Shown: positions 16,377 through 25,255, counted from the stretch's first letter. The stretch: DNA of 64,000 nt from Nonomuraea muscovyensis (GCF_014207745.1 NZ_JACHJB010000002.1:248001-312000), one strand, 5' to 3'. A program made the numbers and translations. Notes: a model not told the origin generated them from the letters alone.

Positions 16377-16990
16377 CGTGAGGACCCTTCCTCGGGCTCC
16401 GTCGTTGCCCGGTCGCGGTCGCGCCAGGCTCGTTCCCATTGCCGGGTCAGTGCGGGGTAGACGATGAGGTGCCGGAAAGGTGCGATGGCGGCCATGTAGA
16501 GCCGCCCGAACCATCCGTTGGGCTTGACGAGGACGGCCATCCGCAGCTCGTAGTCGCCGTTGTCTCCGTTGACCCAGCCGAGATGCATCACGGTGTGCAC
16601 GGTCTTGTTCGCCAGCTCGCGGGCGGCCTCCCTGTCGAGCTCGTAGACCGCCTTGAGCGGCATGCGCTCGTTGTCCGCGCCGCGCGGAGCGTCGCGGAGG
16701 TCGCCGGGCAGGCGGTCGCGGAGCGAGGCCACCCGCTCACCGACGCCCGCTGATGGTTTGTCCCAGCCGAGAAGTGCGCCGAGCTTCCATCGAAGGGCGA
16801 ACAAGAATCTCGCCGGCCGCGGCAGCCTCACGGGTCCGCCGGCAGCCCGCGTCGCCGCGAGCATGTTCGGGAAGTCGTCGGGCCCCGCTCCGGGAGTGCG
16901 GAACGACCACACATCCTCGACCGAGAAGTCGCTCGTGAACTCGTGGATGCGCCACGGGTGGGAGGTGTACGCGGTCTTCGGCAGGCTCAC
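16373..16990 (-). CDS. DUF2867 domain protein
   Basis: 205 residues starting at GTG 16990, which overlaps the stop of the upstream fusion gene (GTGA). The body has features I associate with DUF2867, a SRPBCC-like domain: W-R-I-H-E-F near the N-terminus, W-K-L-G-A-L-L-G-W, V-Y-E-L-D-R-E-A, H-L-G-W-V-N, and Y-M-A-A-I-A-P-F-R-H-L-I-V-Y-P near the end. Related domains are often found next to NAD(P)-binding oxidoreductases or small membrane proteins and may bind a hydrophobic ligand. It is the middle gene of a coupled three-gene operon. Confidence 0.82.
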   Translation of the reverse strand: MSLPKTAYTSHPWRIHEFTSDFSVEDVWSFRTPGAGPDDFPNMLAATRAAGGPVRLPRPARFLFALRWKLGALLGWDKPSAGVGERVASLRDRLPGDLRDAPRGADNERMPLKAVYELDREAARELANKTVHTVMHLGWVNGDNGDYELRMAVLVKPNGWFGRLYMAAIAPFRHLIVYPALTRQWERAWRDRDRATTEPEEGSSR

Positions 16991-18918
16991 GAGAGCCCCC
17001 TTCCGGCCATCATGGCCATCAGCGTCATCTGGTCCAGATCGGGTGTGGCGGTGGGGTCGAGCTCGCGGTAGCGGCGGTGCAGGTTGACCACGATCCGCTC
17101 GGCGTCCAGCCAGGTGGCGTACACATCGAGGTCCACCTTCTCGATCGCCTCGACGAAGGACAGGCCCCGGGCGTGGGCGGCGTCCGCCTGCTCGACCACG
17201 TGGGTGAGGTAGCCGCGCACCGCGCGGATCCCGTCGGGATCGGTGACCGGGCCGTGGCCGGGGACGATCGTGCCGGCGCCGGTGGCGATCATCTTGTCGC
17301 AGGCGGCGATCCAGTTGGCGATCGGGCCGCTCCACACGATCGGGGTGCAGCCGACGAACAGCAGGTCGCCCGCGAAGAGCACGCCCGCGTCGGGCACGTG
17401 CACGACGGAGTCGGCGGCGGTGTGGGCGGGACCGAGGTTCGTCACGCGCACCTCGCGGCCGCCGATGTCCAGGGTGAGCTCCCTGTCATAGGTCGAGTCG
17501 GGCAGTCGCAGCCGGATGCCGCTGAAGTCGAAGGCGGCGAAGCGCTCGCGGAAGTAGGGGGTGGCCGGGCCGATGTCCAGGACCTGGGTGGCGGTCAGCA
17601 TCTCAGGGGGCATCTCGTGCCGCATCTCCGCGCAGGTGGCCTCCGCGGCGATGATCTGGACGTGCTCGCCCAGCAGCTGGTTGCCGTGGGTGTGGTCGCC
17701 GTTGGAGTGGGTGAGGACGGCGTGGGTGAGCGGGTGCCGATCGCTGACCGGGCGCATGGCGTCGAGCATCTCGGCCGTCAGCGGCAGGTCGAACAGGGTG
17801 TCGACCAGGAGGGAGGCGCCCTCGCCCGCGACCAGTCCCGCGTTGCTCCAGCCGTACCCGCCGTCGGGCAGCAGCCAGGCCCACACGCCGTCGCCGACCT
17901 CGTGCAGCCCGCGGGTGTAGGGCAGCTTCGACGGGGCGCGGTTGACCCGCGGGCGGGGCGGCCGCCTGTCGGGGTCGTGCCGGGGCGTGAGCGGGTACGG
18001 CGCGGCGGACGCGCGGACGGTCTGGCGGGTCCGGCCCAGCCCTTCGACCGTCAGCTCGACGACGTCGCCGTCACGCAGCCAGCCGGGGAAGGCGGCCGGA
18101 TCGGTGAGGGACAGGTGCTCGATGAGGCAGCAGCCGGGCACCGTGCCTGAGCCGAACACGTCACCGGGCAGCAGGTCCACGCCGCGCGAGGCGTAGGAGA
18201 TGACCTCGCCGAAGCTCCAGTCCATGGCGTCGGTACGGCCGGAGCCGATGGCTCTGCCGTTGACGGTGGCCTCGACCCGCAGAGCGAGCCTGCCGTCGCG
18301 GCGATAGGGCTCGAGCTCGTCGGGGGTGACCAGGAACGGACCGAACGTGGTCGCGCCGTCCTTGCCCTTGGCCTGGCCGATCGCCAACGGCGCCTCGCGC
18401 AGTTGCAGGTCGCGTGCCGACCAGTCGTTGTAGACGGTGTAGCCGACGATGTGCTCCTCGGCCTGCTCCGGCGTGAGGTCCCGGCCGCCCGGTCCGATGA
18501 CCGCGGCGATCTCCAGCTCGAAGTCGAACCAGGCGCTGCCGGGCGAGATCGTCACATCGTCGTACGGGCCGGTGATGGTCGAGGGGCAGGCGAAGTAGAA
18601 GGCGGGGATCTGGTACCAGGCGTCCTTGAGCGTGCGGGGCGAGCCGGCCGCCTGCTGGCAGTTGCGCAGGTGGTCCAGGAAGCACAGGCAGTCGCGGACG
18701 GAGGGTGGGCGCGGAATCGGCGCGCGCAGTCTGGCCTCGGCCAGCGGGACCGGCCCCGCCCCCGAGGCCAAGGCCGCGTCCCCGGCCGCCCGCAGTTCCG
18801 CCGCGCCGCGGCCGATGAGCTCGATGAGGCTGACGCCCGGCGCGACGGGGTGGATCAGGTCCTCGCCGATCACTCCGACGCGGTCGCCGATGTCCGTCAC
18901 GTAGGTCACCCAACGCAT
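16987..18918 (-). CDS. Fumarylacetoacetate hydrolase-metallo-beta-lactamase fusion
   Basis: 643 residues. Residues about 1-320 form a fumarylacetoacetate hydrolase domain: R-D-C-L-C-F-L-D-H, Y-F-A-C-P, metal-binding F-E-L-E-I-A, V-Y-N-D-W-S-A-R-D, G-K-D, and G-S-G-T-V-P-G-C-C. After a Pro/Arg-rich linker, residues about 350-640 form an MBL-fold hydrolase: V-L-T-H-S-N-G-D-H-T-H-G-N, in which Asn replaces the second His of HxHxDH; G-P-A-H-T-A-A-D; A-G-D-L-L-F; and V-P-G-H-G. No stop or frameshift separates them. ATG 18918 has AGGGGG upstream. It heads a coupled operon. Combined cleavage of a C-C bond in an acyl-pyruvate and hydrolysis of an ester or thioester is a guess. Confidence 0.88.
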   Translation of the reverse strand: MRWVTYVTDIGDRVGVIGEDLIHPVAPGVSLIELIGRGAAELRAAGDAALASGAGPVPLAEARLRAPIPRPPSVRDCLCFLDHLRNCQQAAGSPRTLKDAWYQIPAFYFACPSTITGPYDDVTISPGSAWFDFELEIAAVIGPGGRDLTPEQAEEHIVGYTVYNDWSARDLQLREAPLAIGQAKGKDGATTFGPFLVTPDELEPYRRDGRLALRVEATVNGRAIGSGRTDAMDWSFGEVISYASRGVDLLPGDVFGSGTVPGCCLIEHLSLTDPAAFPGWLRDGDVVELTVEGLGRTRQTVRASAAPYPLTPRHDPDRRPPRPRVNRAPSKLPYTRGLHEVGDGVWAWLLPDGGYGWSNAGLVAGEGASLLVDTLFDLPLTAEMLDAMRPVSDRHPLTHAVLTHSNGDHTHGNQLLGEHVQIIAAEATCAEMRHEMPPEMLTATQVLDIGPATPYFRERFAAFDFSGIRLRLPDSTYDRELTLDIGGREVRVTNLGPAHTAADSVVHVPDAGVLFAGDLLFVGCTPIVWSGPIANWIAACDKMIATGAGTIVPGHGPVTDPDGIRAVRGYLTHVVEQADAAHARGLSFVEAIEKVDLDVYATWLDAERIVVNLHRRYRELDPTATPDLDQMTLMAMMAGRGLS

Positions 18919-19265
18919 GAGAACCCCCTCAGTTTCTATGTTGGCTGACACAGGCTATACCCATCAACATCCGATCTGATATTCGGCATACCTGTTCCGC
19001 AGGGTCTCCATGCCTGGTGTGGGAATGATCCGCCGCCAGACTCCGGCAGCAGGCGGAAGCGGCGCCGGACTCTGGCGGCGGGGCGTGAATCCCGACGTTC
19101 TCCTGAAGTTGACGCGGGCTTCAGGGCGCCGTTCCTCGCGAACGCGATGATCGGCCGCGATCGGGGAGCCGTGAGGGCGGGCCGCGGGGCCGCTTGTCGC
19201 CTTCCCCTGAGGATGTCTCGGCCCCGAGAAGGGCGGCACTCGTCCGCCTCGCGAAGGAGTTCCAC
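18919..19265. other. Gap upstream of the fusion gene
   Basis: About 350 bases with no supported gene. The first 60 bases, around 18935-18990, are AT-richer and probably hold the promoter of the minus-strand operon. A minus-strand stretch ends in a possible protein tail (R-N-R-Y-A-E-Y-Q near 18970), but nothing upstream of it is coding-like. The plus strand just before 19266 has GAAGGAG serving the broken phospholipase gene. Confidence 0.3.
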
Positions 19266-20409
19266 ATGCCCTCCGTGCTGGCCGCTGCCGTCATGGCCGC
19301 TGCGGCGCTCGCCGCTCCGGCTGCTGCGAGCGCCTCCACCTGCGCGGACGCGCCCGATACGGCGGTGACCCCCAAGGGCGGTGTTCAACGATCCGGTGGG
19401 AGGCGACGCCGCTGCCATCGTCCGCACGCTCTGCGGCATGATCCGTCAGACCCCTGCCGGGGCGAGCATCCAGGTCGCCCACTTCGTCATGTCCGGCGCG
19501 GACGGCACCGCGTTCGCCGACGAGCTGCTCAGGGCGTACCGGCGGGGCGTGGACGTCCGGGTCGTCGTCGACGGTGACAGCCGTGGCCAGACCGTGGCAT
19601 GGCGACTTGCGGACGTGCTCGGCACCGACACGGCGACCCGGTCGTAGCTGCACGTGTGCACCGGCCCGATGTCCGGCGGCACCGCCGCGTGCATCGGCGA
19701 CAAGGGTCAGCACAACAAGTTCTACCTGTTCTCCCGCACGGGCGGCGCGTCCGACGTGGTCGTGCAGTCCTCGGCCAACCTGACCGACCTCAACTCCTCG
19801 ACCTACTGGAACAACGCCCTCGTCCTGCCGGGCAACAGGCGCCTGTACGCGACGTACGACGCCTACTTCGCCGACCTGGCGGCCGAGCGGAAGAACCTCG
19901 ACTACTACCGCGTCGTCCAGACCGGCGCCGCCGGCGGTGCCGTCCGGGCCTCCTTCTTCCCCAAGGCCGACGGGGACCCGATCGTCGAGGAGCTGGACAG
20001 GGTGTCCTGCAAGGGAGGCGCCACGGTCCGCGTCGGCATGTCCGAATGGGACACCTACCGCGTGGCGATCGCGGAGAAGCTGCGCGACCTGGCCGGGCGC
20101 GGCTGTACGGTGCGGATCGTCTACGGGATCATGGCCGACGACGTCAGGCGCCTGCTGCAGGCGGAACCGCGCATCACCCTGCACGTCCTGGGCGGCGGCG
20201 GCGCCCTGCCCGGTCGCCTGCACTCCAAGTGCCTGCTGATCGAGGGCCCTTCCAACGGCCACTGGGTGCTGACCGGCAGCCACAACTACAACCAGACGTC
20301 GCTGCGCCGCAACGACGAGACGTTGCTGAAGCTCAACAACAAGGCGATCTACCAGCAGTACGTGAAGAACTTCGAGCACATGCGGGAGGTGGCCCCGCCG
20401 GCCTCCTGA
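19266..20409 (+). pseudogene. Secreted phospholipase D-like protein, disrupted twice
   Basis: The gene starts at ATG 19266 with a clean Sec signal peptide (hydrophobic Ala/Val core, A-S-A-S cleavage region). The frame breaks near 19382, where V-F-N-D-P-V-G-G continues in another frame as if bases had been lost. A TAG at 19645-19647 interrupts that second frame, and the protein then continues unchanged to 20409. The tail carries both catalytic half-sites of the PLD superfamily: H-N-K-F-Y-L-F near 19710 and H-S-K-C-L-L-I with G-S-H-N-Y-N near 20220-20285. The original product was an exported phosphodiesterase of about 380 residues. GAAGGAG precedes the start. Confidence 0.85.
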
Positions 20410-20530
20410 CGCGCGCTTGTCACCGGAAATTCCGCCACAATTGGGCCACTATCGAATTTCGGTCCGTACCATAATTGCCGCGGTGATCACCGGTGAGAGT
20501 CGCCGGCCTGGACACCGCAGGGAGTCTCAC

Positions 20531-21691
20531 GTGCGAAAGATCGCAGCAACCACCCTGGCCGTCCTCGTTCCCCTCGCAGGAGCGGGCACGGCCTCGTCCG
20601 CGGCCACTGCCGAGCCCGCATCCGACCGGTCCAAGGTCGTCGTCGTCGGCCATCGCGGCGCGGCGGGTCACCGCCCCGAGCACACGCAGGGCAGCTACGA
20701 GCTGGCCGTGGCCTTGGGTGCCGACTGGATCGAGCCCGATCTGGTGCCCACCAAGGACCACGTACTGGTCGTCAGACACGAGAACGAGATCTCCGGCACC
20801 ACTGACGTGTCGCTGCGCCCCGAGTTCGCCGCGCGCAAGACCACCAAGGTCGTCGACGGGCGCAACGTGACCGGGTGGTTCACCGAGGACTTCACGCTGG
20901 CCGAGCTGAAGACGCTGCGAGCGGTCGAGCGGTTGCCCGCGATCCGCCAGCGCAACACCGTCTACAACGGCTCCTACCAGGTCCTCACGTTCCAGGAGGT
21001 GCTCGGCCTGGCCAAGCGGCTCTCGCGCCAGTACGGCAGGCAGGTCGGCGTCTTCCCCGAGACCAAGCATCCGACGTACTTCAGGTCGATCGGGCTGCCG
21101 CTGGAGGAGCCGCTGATCAAGACCGTCAAGCGCAACGGGCTCGACCGGCCCAACAGCCCGGTGGTGGTGCAGTCGTTCGAGCCGTCCAGCCTGAAGCGGG
21201 TGGCCACGGAACTGCGCGTGCCGCTGTGGCAGGCGCTGGGCACCACCGGTCAGCCGTACGACCTGAAGGCCGCAGGCGACCCGACGACCTACGCGGACAT
21301 GATGAAGCCCGAGGGGCTGGCGAAGATCGCCGAGTACGCCCAGTGGATCGGGCCGGACAAGTCGTCGGCGATCCCGATCAACCCGGACGGCAGCTGGGGG
21401 ACCCCGACGACGCTGGTGTCCGACGCGCACAAAGCGGGGCTGAAGATCGGCGTGTACACCTTCCGCAGCGAGAACCAGTATCTGCCCCTGCAACTGCGCC
21501 GTGGCCAGGCTCCGATCGACCACGGTGACGCGCTGTCGGAGTATCGGGCGCACCTGGATCTCGGTGTGGACGCCTTCGTCACCGACTATCCCGACGCCGC
21601 CGCCCTGGCCAGGGCCGAGGGGGCCAAGCCGAACAAGCACGTGCAGCCGCAGCACTTCGACAACGGCCTGCCGGAAGAGGGCCAGGAGTAG
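20531..21691 (+). CDS. Secreted glycerophosphodiester phosphodiesterase, GlpQ type
   Basis: 386 residues from GTG 20531 (GGAG at 20521-20524). A signal peptide of about 30 residues ends near A-S-S-A-A. The catalytic core follows: V-G-H-R-G-A-A-G-H-R-P-E-H-T with the first His, I-E-P-D-L-V with the metal Glu/Asp, then R-H-E-N-E-I, P-E-T-K-H-P and V-V-Q-S-F-E-P. The C-terminal V-D-A-F-V-T-D-Y-P-D closes the TIM barrel. It releases glycerol 3-phosphate from glycerophosphodiesters outside the cell. It follows a former phospholipase D gene by about 120 bases, so the pair may have degraded phospholipids in steps. Confidence 0.92.
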   Translation: MRKIAATTLAVLVPLAGAGTASSAATAEPASDRSKVVVVGHRGAAGHRPEHTQGSYELAVALGADWIEPDLVPTKDHVLVVRHENEISGTTDVSLRPEFAARKTTKVVDGRNVTGWFTEDFTLAELKTLRAVERLPAIRQRNTVYNGSYQVLTFQEVLGLAKRLSRQYGRQVGVFPETKHPTYFRSIGLPLEEPLIKTVKRNGLDRPNSPVVVQSFEPSSLKRVATELRVPLWQALGTTGQPYDLKAAGDPTTYADMMKPEGLAKIAEYAQWIGPDKSSAIPINPDGSWGTPTTLVSDAHKAGLKIGVYTFRSENQYLPLQLRRGQAPIDHGDALSEYRAHLDLGVDAFVTDYPDAAALARAEGAKPNKHVQPQHFDNGLPEEGQE

Positions 21692-21896
21692 GCGAGGCGC
21701 ACACGGCCGGACCTCGCCCCAGCTCGGCGCCGGTGGGCGGGGCCCGGCCCGGACGGTCAGGCGCCGCGAGCGCGCCGCGCGCCTGGCCGGCGGGATGGGT
21801 GATCCCGACTGGGCGGGCATCGCGACCCGGCTCGCTTCCGCGAGCCCACGTGGTCCCCGCCGAACCGGGGGAGTGGGGCTGCGTCGTAGGCTGCGG

Positions 21897-22607
21897 TCAC
21901 GATGTGAGGCCGAGAGAGGCGATGAGGTCGCGCATCTCGTCGTGATAGACAGCGGCCGGGTCGTGGATCAGGATGCTCAGGTGGCCGTAGATCTCCAGGG
22001 CGATGAGCCCGTGCATGCGGCCCCACACTCTCAGCGTCATCGCGATGCCTGCCGGGGGCAGGTCCGGAAAGTCCTCCCGGACATGAGCGACAAAGTCCGG
22101 GTCGAAGTCGGCCCAGGCGTAGGCACGGTCCTCGGTTCGGCGCGCCTGGACTGCCGGCCAGGCTGCGGCGACGAGGCCGATCAGTCCGCTGCAGGCGCGC
22201 GCCTCGGCCTGTCTGCCGGGCCCGTCGCCGGGCGGACGGTAGCCGGGCACGGGGTCGCCGTAGATCAGCCGGAAGCCTTCGGGGTTGGCCAACGCCCACT
22301 CTCGCATGGCTTGGGCCCAGGCCAGGATCCGGCCGCCTGGATCGGTTTCCGGGACCGCGTCGCGGGCGGCCTCGGCGGCGTCGACCGCTGAGGTGTAGAC
22401 GTCGCCGATGAGCGTCGTGATCAGGTCATCGCGGGTGGCGAAGTAACTGTAGATCGCGCCGGCCGTCATGCCCATCTCGCGGGCGATCGCGCGCAGCGAG
22501 ATGGCGTCCGGGCCGCCGTCGGCCATGAGCTTCATGGCGATCGCCTTGATCTCGGCGCTGGTCTGGGCTCGGAGCCGGCCCCGGCGGCTCGTCGTCTGGT
22601 CGCTCAC
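21897..22607 (-). CDS. TetR-family regulator
   Basis: 236 residues from GTG 22607. The helix-turn-helix (I-S-L-R-A-I-A-R-E-M-G-M-T-A-G-A-I-Y-S-Y-F) is followed by a C-terminal domain of the type with W-A-Q-A-M-R-E-W-A and F-R-L-I-Y-G-D-P-V-P-G-Y, seen in many actinomycete TetR proteins (WHG-like). It is divergent from the SnoaL-like gene at 22735; the intergenic region holds a clear sigma70-type promoter for that gene. Repression of the divergent gene and of the reductase behind it is the natural reading. The ligand is unknown. Confidence 0.9.
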   Translation of the reverse strand: MSDQTTSRRGRLRAQTSAEIKAIAMKLMADGGPDAISLRAIAREMGMTAGAIYSYFATRDDLITTLIGDVYTSAVDAAEAARDAVPETDPGGRILAWAQAMREWALANPEGFRLIYGDPVPGYRPPGDGPGRQAEARACSGLIGLVAAAWPAVQARRTEDRAYAWADFDPDFVAHVREDFPDLPPAGIAMTLRVWGRMHGLIALEIYGHLSILIHDPAAVYHDEMRDLIASLGLTS

Positions 22608-22609
22608 AC

Positions 22610-22637
22610 TTGACAGTCTACAGGGTTTGGCTAATCT
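22610..22637 (+). promoter_or_regulatory. Sigma70-type promoter for the SnoaL-like gene
   Basis: TTGACA (22610-22615) and TAATCT (22632-22637) are spaced by 16 bases and read toward the SnoaL-like gene, leaving a leader of about 90 bases. The region also overlaps the start of the divergent TetR gene, so binding of that repressor would block it. Imperfect inverted sequence (ACAGGGT with ACCCCGTGT) lies within. Confidence 0.5.
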
Positions 22638-22734
22638 ACCCCGTGTTATATCTGAACGCCGTGTAGTTGATGCTGCCCGGCATCGGGAACGCGCTGCAAT
22701 CACGGCGAACGTCCCCTTGGAAAGGAGCCGACAC

Positions 22735-23067
22735 GTGAGCGCCACCGATGTGATCCTCGCCTACCTCGACATCTGGAACGAGCGAGACGCCGCCGCCCGG
22801 CTGACACTGATGAAGTCCGTCCTCACCGAGGACTCGCTCTACGCCGACCCCGACCACGCGGCCCTGCGTGGGCACGCCGAACTGTCGGAGTCCATCGGCC
22901 GCGCCCGGGAGAATCTCGGCGACCTGAGGTTCACCCTCGACACCGTGGTCGGCGCCCACCACGACCGCGCGCTGTTCAGCTGGAAACTCGGCACGGTCGC
23001 CACCGGCTACGACGTCGTCGAGTTCGCCGGGGACCGCATCCGCAGCATCGTCGGGTTCTTCACCTGA
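22735..23067 (+). CDS. SnoaL-like / NTF2-fold protein
   Basis: 110 residues from GTG 22735 with AAAGGAG at 22721-22727. The pattern is that of the SnoaL-like cone-shaped fold: V-I-L-A-Y-L-D-I-W-N-E-R-D near the start, D-P-D-H-A-A-L-R-G-H-A-E-L in the middle, H-H-D-R-A-L-F-S-W-K and V-V-E-F-A-G-D-R-I at the end. Such proteins are cyclases, isomerases or small-molecule binders; nothing identifies the ligand. It is divergent from a TetR gene and about 105 bases before an imine-reductase-like gene on the same strand. Confidence 0.85.
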   Translation: MSATDVILAYLDIWNERDAAARLTLMKSVLTEDSLYADPDHAALRGHAELSESIGRARENLGDLRFTLDTVVGAHHDRALFSWKLGTVATGYDVVEFAGDRIRSIVGFFT

Positions 23068-23172
23068 GGCGCCCCCAACTGGGTCCGGACCGGCGAGCTA
23101 CCACGCCCAAGCCCTGGCCACGGCAACGACACCCGTCGCGGCGGACGCCGCATGAGCCACGCAGGAGCACAC

Positions 23173-24066
23173 ATGTCCACCCTCTCCGCCTCGCAATCGC
23201 CGGTCACCGTGGTCGGCCTGGGACTGATGGGCCAGGCGTTGGCCGCCGCCTTCCTGGCGAACGGTCACCCGACCACCGTCTGGAACCGCTCGGCGGCCAA
23301 GGCCGACGCTCTCGTCGCCGACGGCGCCACCTTGGCCGACTCGATCAGGAGCGCGGTCGAGGCAAGCCCACTCGTCGTCGTCTGCGTCTCGGACTACGAC
23401 GCCGTGCACGAGTTGCTGGACCCGGTCGGCGCCTCACTGGCCGGCCGTACCCTCGTCAACCTGACCACGGCCAGTTCCACCCAGGCACGCGAAACCGCCG
23501 AGTGGGCGACCAAGATCGACAGCGCATACCTCGACGGGGCGATCCTCGCCCTTCCCCAGGCCATCGGCACCGCCGATGCCACGCTGTTGTACTCCGGCCC
23601 CAAGGCCGCCTTCGAGGAGCACCAGGCCGCCCTTCAGGCACTCGGCGAGACCGGAACCGTATACCTCGATGAGGACCACGGCCTGTCTGCCCTGTACGAC
23701 ATGTCCATCCTGAGCATCATGTGGGGTGTCCTGAACGGCTTCATGCAGGGTGCCGCACTGCTGGGCACCGCGAACGTCAAGGCGACGACTTTCGCGACCC
23801 TGGCCAACACCGCGATCAACGTGACGACCGACTACGTCTCCGCATTTGCACAGCAGATCGACGAGGGCAGGTATCCGGCCACCGACGCCACTGTCGCCAT
23901 CCACATGGGCGGGATGGAGCACCTGGTCCAGGAGACCGTGGCGCTCGGCGTCAACACCGAGTTGCCGAATCTCTTCCTGGATCTGGCCAGACGTGCGGCA
24001 GCCGACGGCCACGCCAACGACAGTTACGCAGCGATGATCGAACAGTTCCGCAAGCCCTCCATCTGA
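23173..24066 (+). CDS. NAD(P)-dependent oxidoreductase, imine reductase-like
   Basis: 297 residues from ATG 23173 with AGGAG upstream. The N-terminal Rossmann fold shows V-V-G-L-G-L-M-G-Q-A-L and W-N-R-S-A-A-K-A, whose Arg after the second strand favours NADPH. V-V-C-V-S-D-Y-D and L-V-N-L-T-T-A-S-S follow, as in beta-hydroxyacid dehydrogenase relatives. The all-helical C-terminal half (M-W-G-V-L-N-G-F-M-Q-G, H-M-G-G-M-E-H-L, D-S-Y-A-A-M-I) resembles the dimerisation domain of actinomycete imine reductases. It is probably co-regulated with the SnoaL-like gene. Confidence 0.88.
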   Translation: MSTLSASQSPVTVVGLGLMGQALAAAFLANGHPTTVWNRSAAKADALVADGATLADSIRSAVEASPLVVVCVSDYDAVHELLDPVGASLAGRTLVNLTTASSTQARETAEWATKIDSAYLDGAILALPQAIGTADATLLYSGPKAAFEEHQAALQALGETGTVYLDEDHGLSALYDMSILSIMWGVLNGFMQGAALLGTANVKATTFATLANTAINVTTDYVSAFAQQIDEGRYPATDATVAIHMGGMEHLVQETVALGVNTELPNLFLDLARRAAADGHANDSYAAMIEQFRKPSI

Positions 24067-24199
24067 GGCCAGTGCTTCCGACGCTACGGCGAGCCGCAAA
24101 GTAGCCCAGCGGGAGATATCAACGTCAGTGCGTAACCATCACGGCCGGCGTTGTCTTGATCGTCATCTCTGTTCATCGGGGATCGGCGATCGAGGGAAG

Positions 24200-24840
24200 A
24201 AGCGTGGGTGTGGCCTGGGCGCGAGCCGGACGAGGTGATCGACGCCTGGACACGGGGCGAGGGTGACTGGGACCTGGTAGGCGACAAGAGCGGCGCGACC
24301 CGGATGGGGTTCGCGTCGCTGAAGTCCTACGAGATCGAGGCTCGCTTCCCGCCTACCCCGAACAGGTCCGGCCGGCTGCGGTCGGCTATGCCGCCCCGCT
24401 GGTGAAGGTGGAGCCGGCCCCGTCCACCACGTACGCCTGGCACGGATGATCGAGTACCACCGGGCGCAGATTCGCCGTCCCTTCGGTACCCGGCCGGCAA
24501 GCGAGGACGACGAGGAGCGGTGGGCGGGCCGGCCGGCCGCCGAGGTGTGCCCGGTGCAGATCGACTCCGGCCGCCTGGCCGATGCGCTGCCGCAGCGAGA
24601 AGATCGAGCCGCTCAGTGACGGCCAGGTCGAGCGGGTGGTCGCCTCGGCGGGGCGCCGGTTCGAGGACGCCTTCGCTGTGCGGATCACGCACCGGCTCGG
24701 GTCGATGGTGTGCGGCCAGATGGAAGAGCTGCTGGGTCAGCCGGGGCTTGCCGGCACAGTTGAAGGCCGACCCGGGCCCGCTGGGGCTGGAAACGCAGTT
24801 GGAGGAGATCGGCAAGCTGGCCACGGTGCGCGCGCTGGGG
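24200..24840 (+). pseudogene. Decayed N-terminal part of a Tn3-family transposase (DUF4158 type)
   Basis: Several plus-strand frames in succession give a recognisable DUF4158-type Tn3 transposase N-terminus: W-x-L-V-G-D-K-S-G-A-T-R-M-G-F-A, then S-Y-E-I-E-A-R-F-P; later M-I-E-Y-H-R-A-Q-I-R, A-E-V-C-P-V-Q, I-E-P and L-G-L-E-T-Q-L-E-E-I-G-K-L. At least three frameshifts separate them. The catalytic DDE part is absent, and at about 24840 the sequence switches to an IS110 fragment on the opposite strand. This is an old, truncated element. Confidence 0.7.
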
Positions 24841-24844
24841 CAGC

Positions 24845-25015
24845 GCCTCGATCCGGCCGTCACGCTGCTCGGGGGTGCCGGTCCGGTCCCCGGCCAGCGC
24901 GGTCTCGGCTGCCTGGACAGCGTCGATCGGGTCGGACTCGCCGGGGAAGCGGCGGGTCTTGCGGTCAGGCCGGTCGACCTCGATCACGTTGATGTGCTCG
25001 TGGTGCGGCAACTGG
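24845..25015 (-). pseudogene. IS110-family transposase fragment
   Basis: On the minus strand the reading N-V-I-E-V-D-R-P-D-R-K, then G-E-S-D-P-I-D-A-V-Q-A-A and G-T-P-E-Q-R-D-G-R-I-E-A-L matches the N-terminal DEDD domain of IS110 transposases, in which the S-D-x-x-D-A segment carries catalytic acids. Only about 55 residues remain. It abuts the Tn3 remnant, suggesting insertion into it followed by deletion. The next 190 bases up to 25205 hold nothing I can name. Confidence 0.6.
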
Positions 25016-25205
25016 GTCAGGCCGGCCCCGTGCCGCCGGGGACTTCAGCGAGCGGCTCCACGTCCGCCGGACACGGCAAGCCTCGGCCGAAGCCCTCATC
25101 GCTGGCAGGAATGAGCTGCGGCAGAGGGCTGTTCGCCGCGGCCGTCAGTCGCTGCCGGCCTTCATGATTTCGGTCACAGTTACTCCCTCACGCGAATATC
25201 GCCCA

Positions 25206-25244
25206 CTACATATGTAGAGTGTCTGCTGTCTGCTACAAGTGTAG
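25206..25244. promoter_or_regulatory. Two CTACA-N2-TGTAG operators before the monooxygenase
   Basis: CTACATATGTAG (25206-25217) and CTACAAGTGTAG (25233-25244) are perfect-arm palindromes whose centres are 27 bases apart. The second touches the ribosome binding site (GAGGAGG) of the monooxygenase. The same motif lies directly before the TetR gene at 28378 and twice in the decayed divergon at 31.3 kb, so it is very probably that regulator's operator. Confidence 0.75.
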
Positions 25245-25255
25245 AGGAGGCTGAG

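Noticed and set aside
17077-18150. A 357-codon plus-strand frame
   Set aside because: Antisense to the MBL half of the fusion protein, with Gly/Val/Ala shadow composition and no motif.
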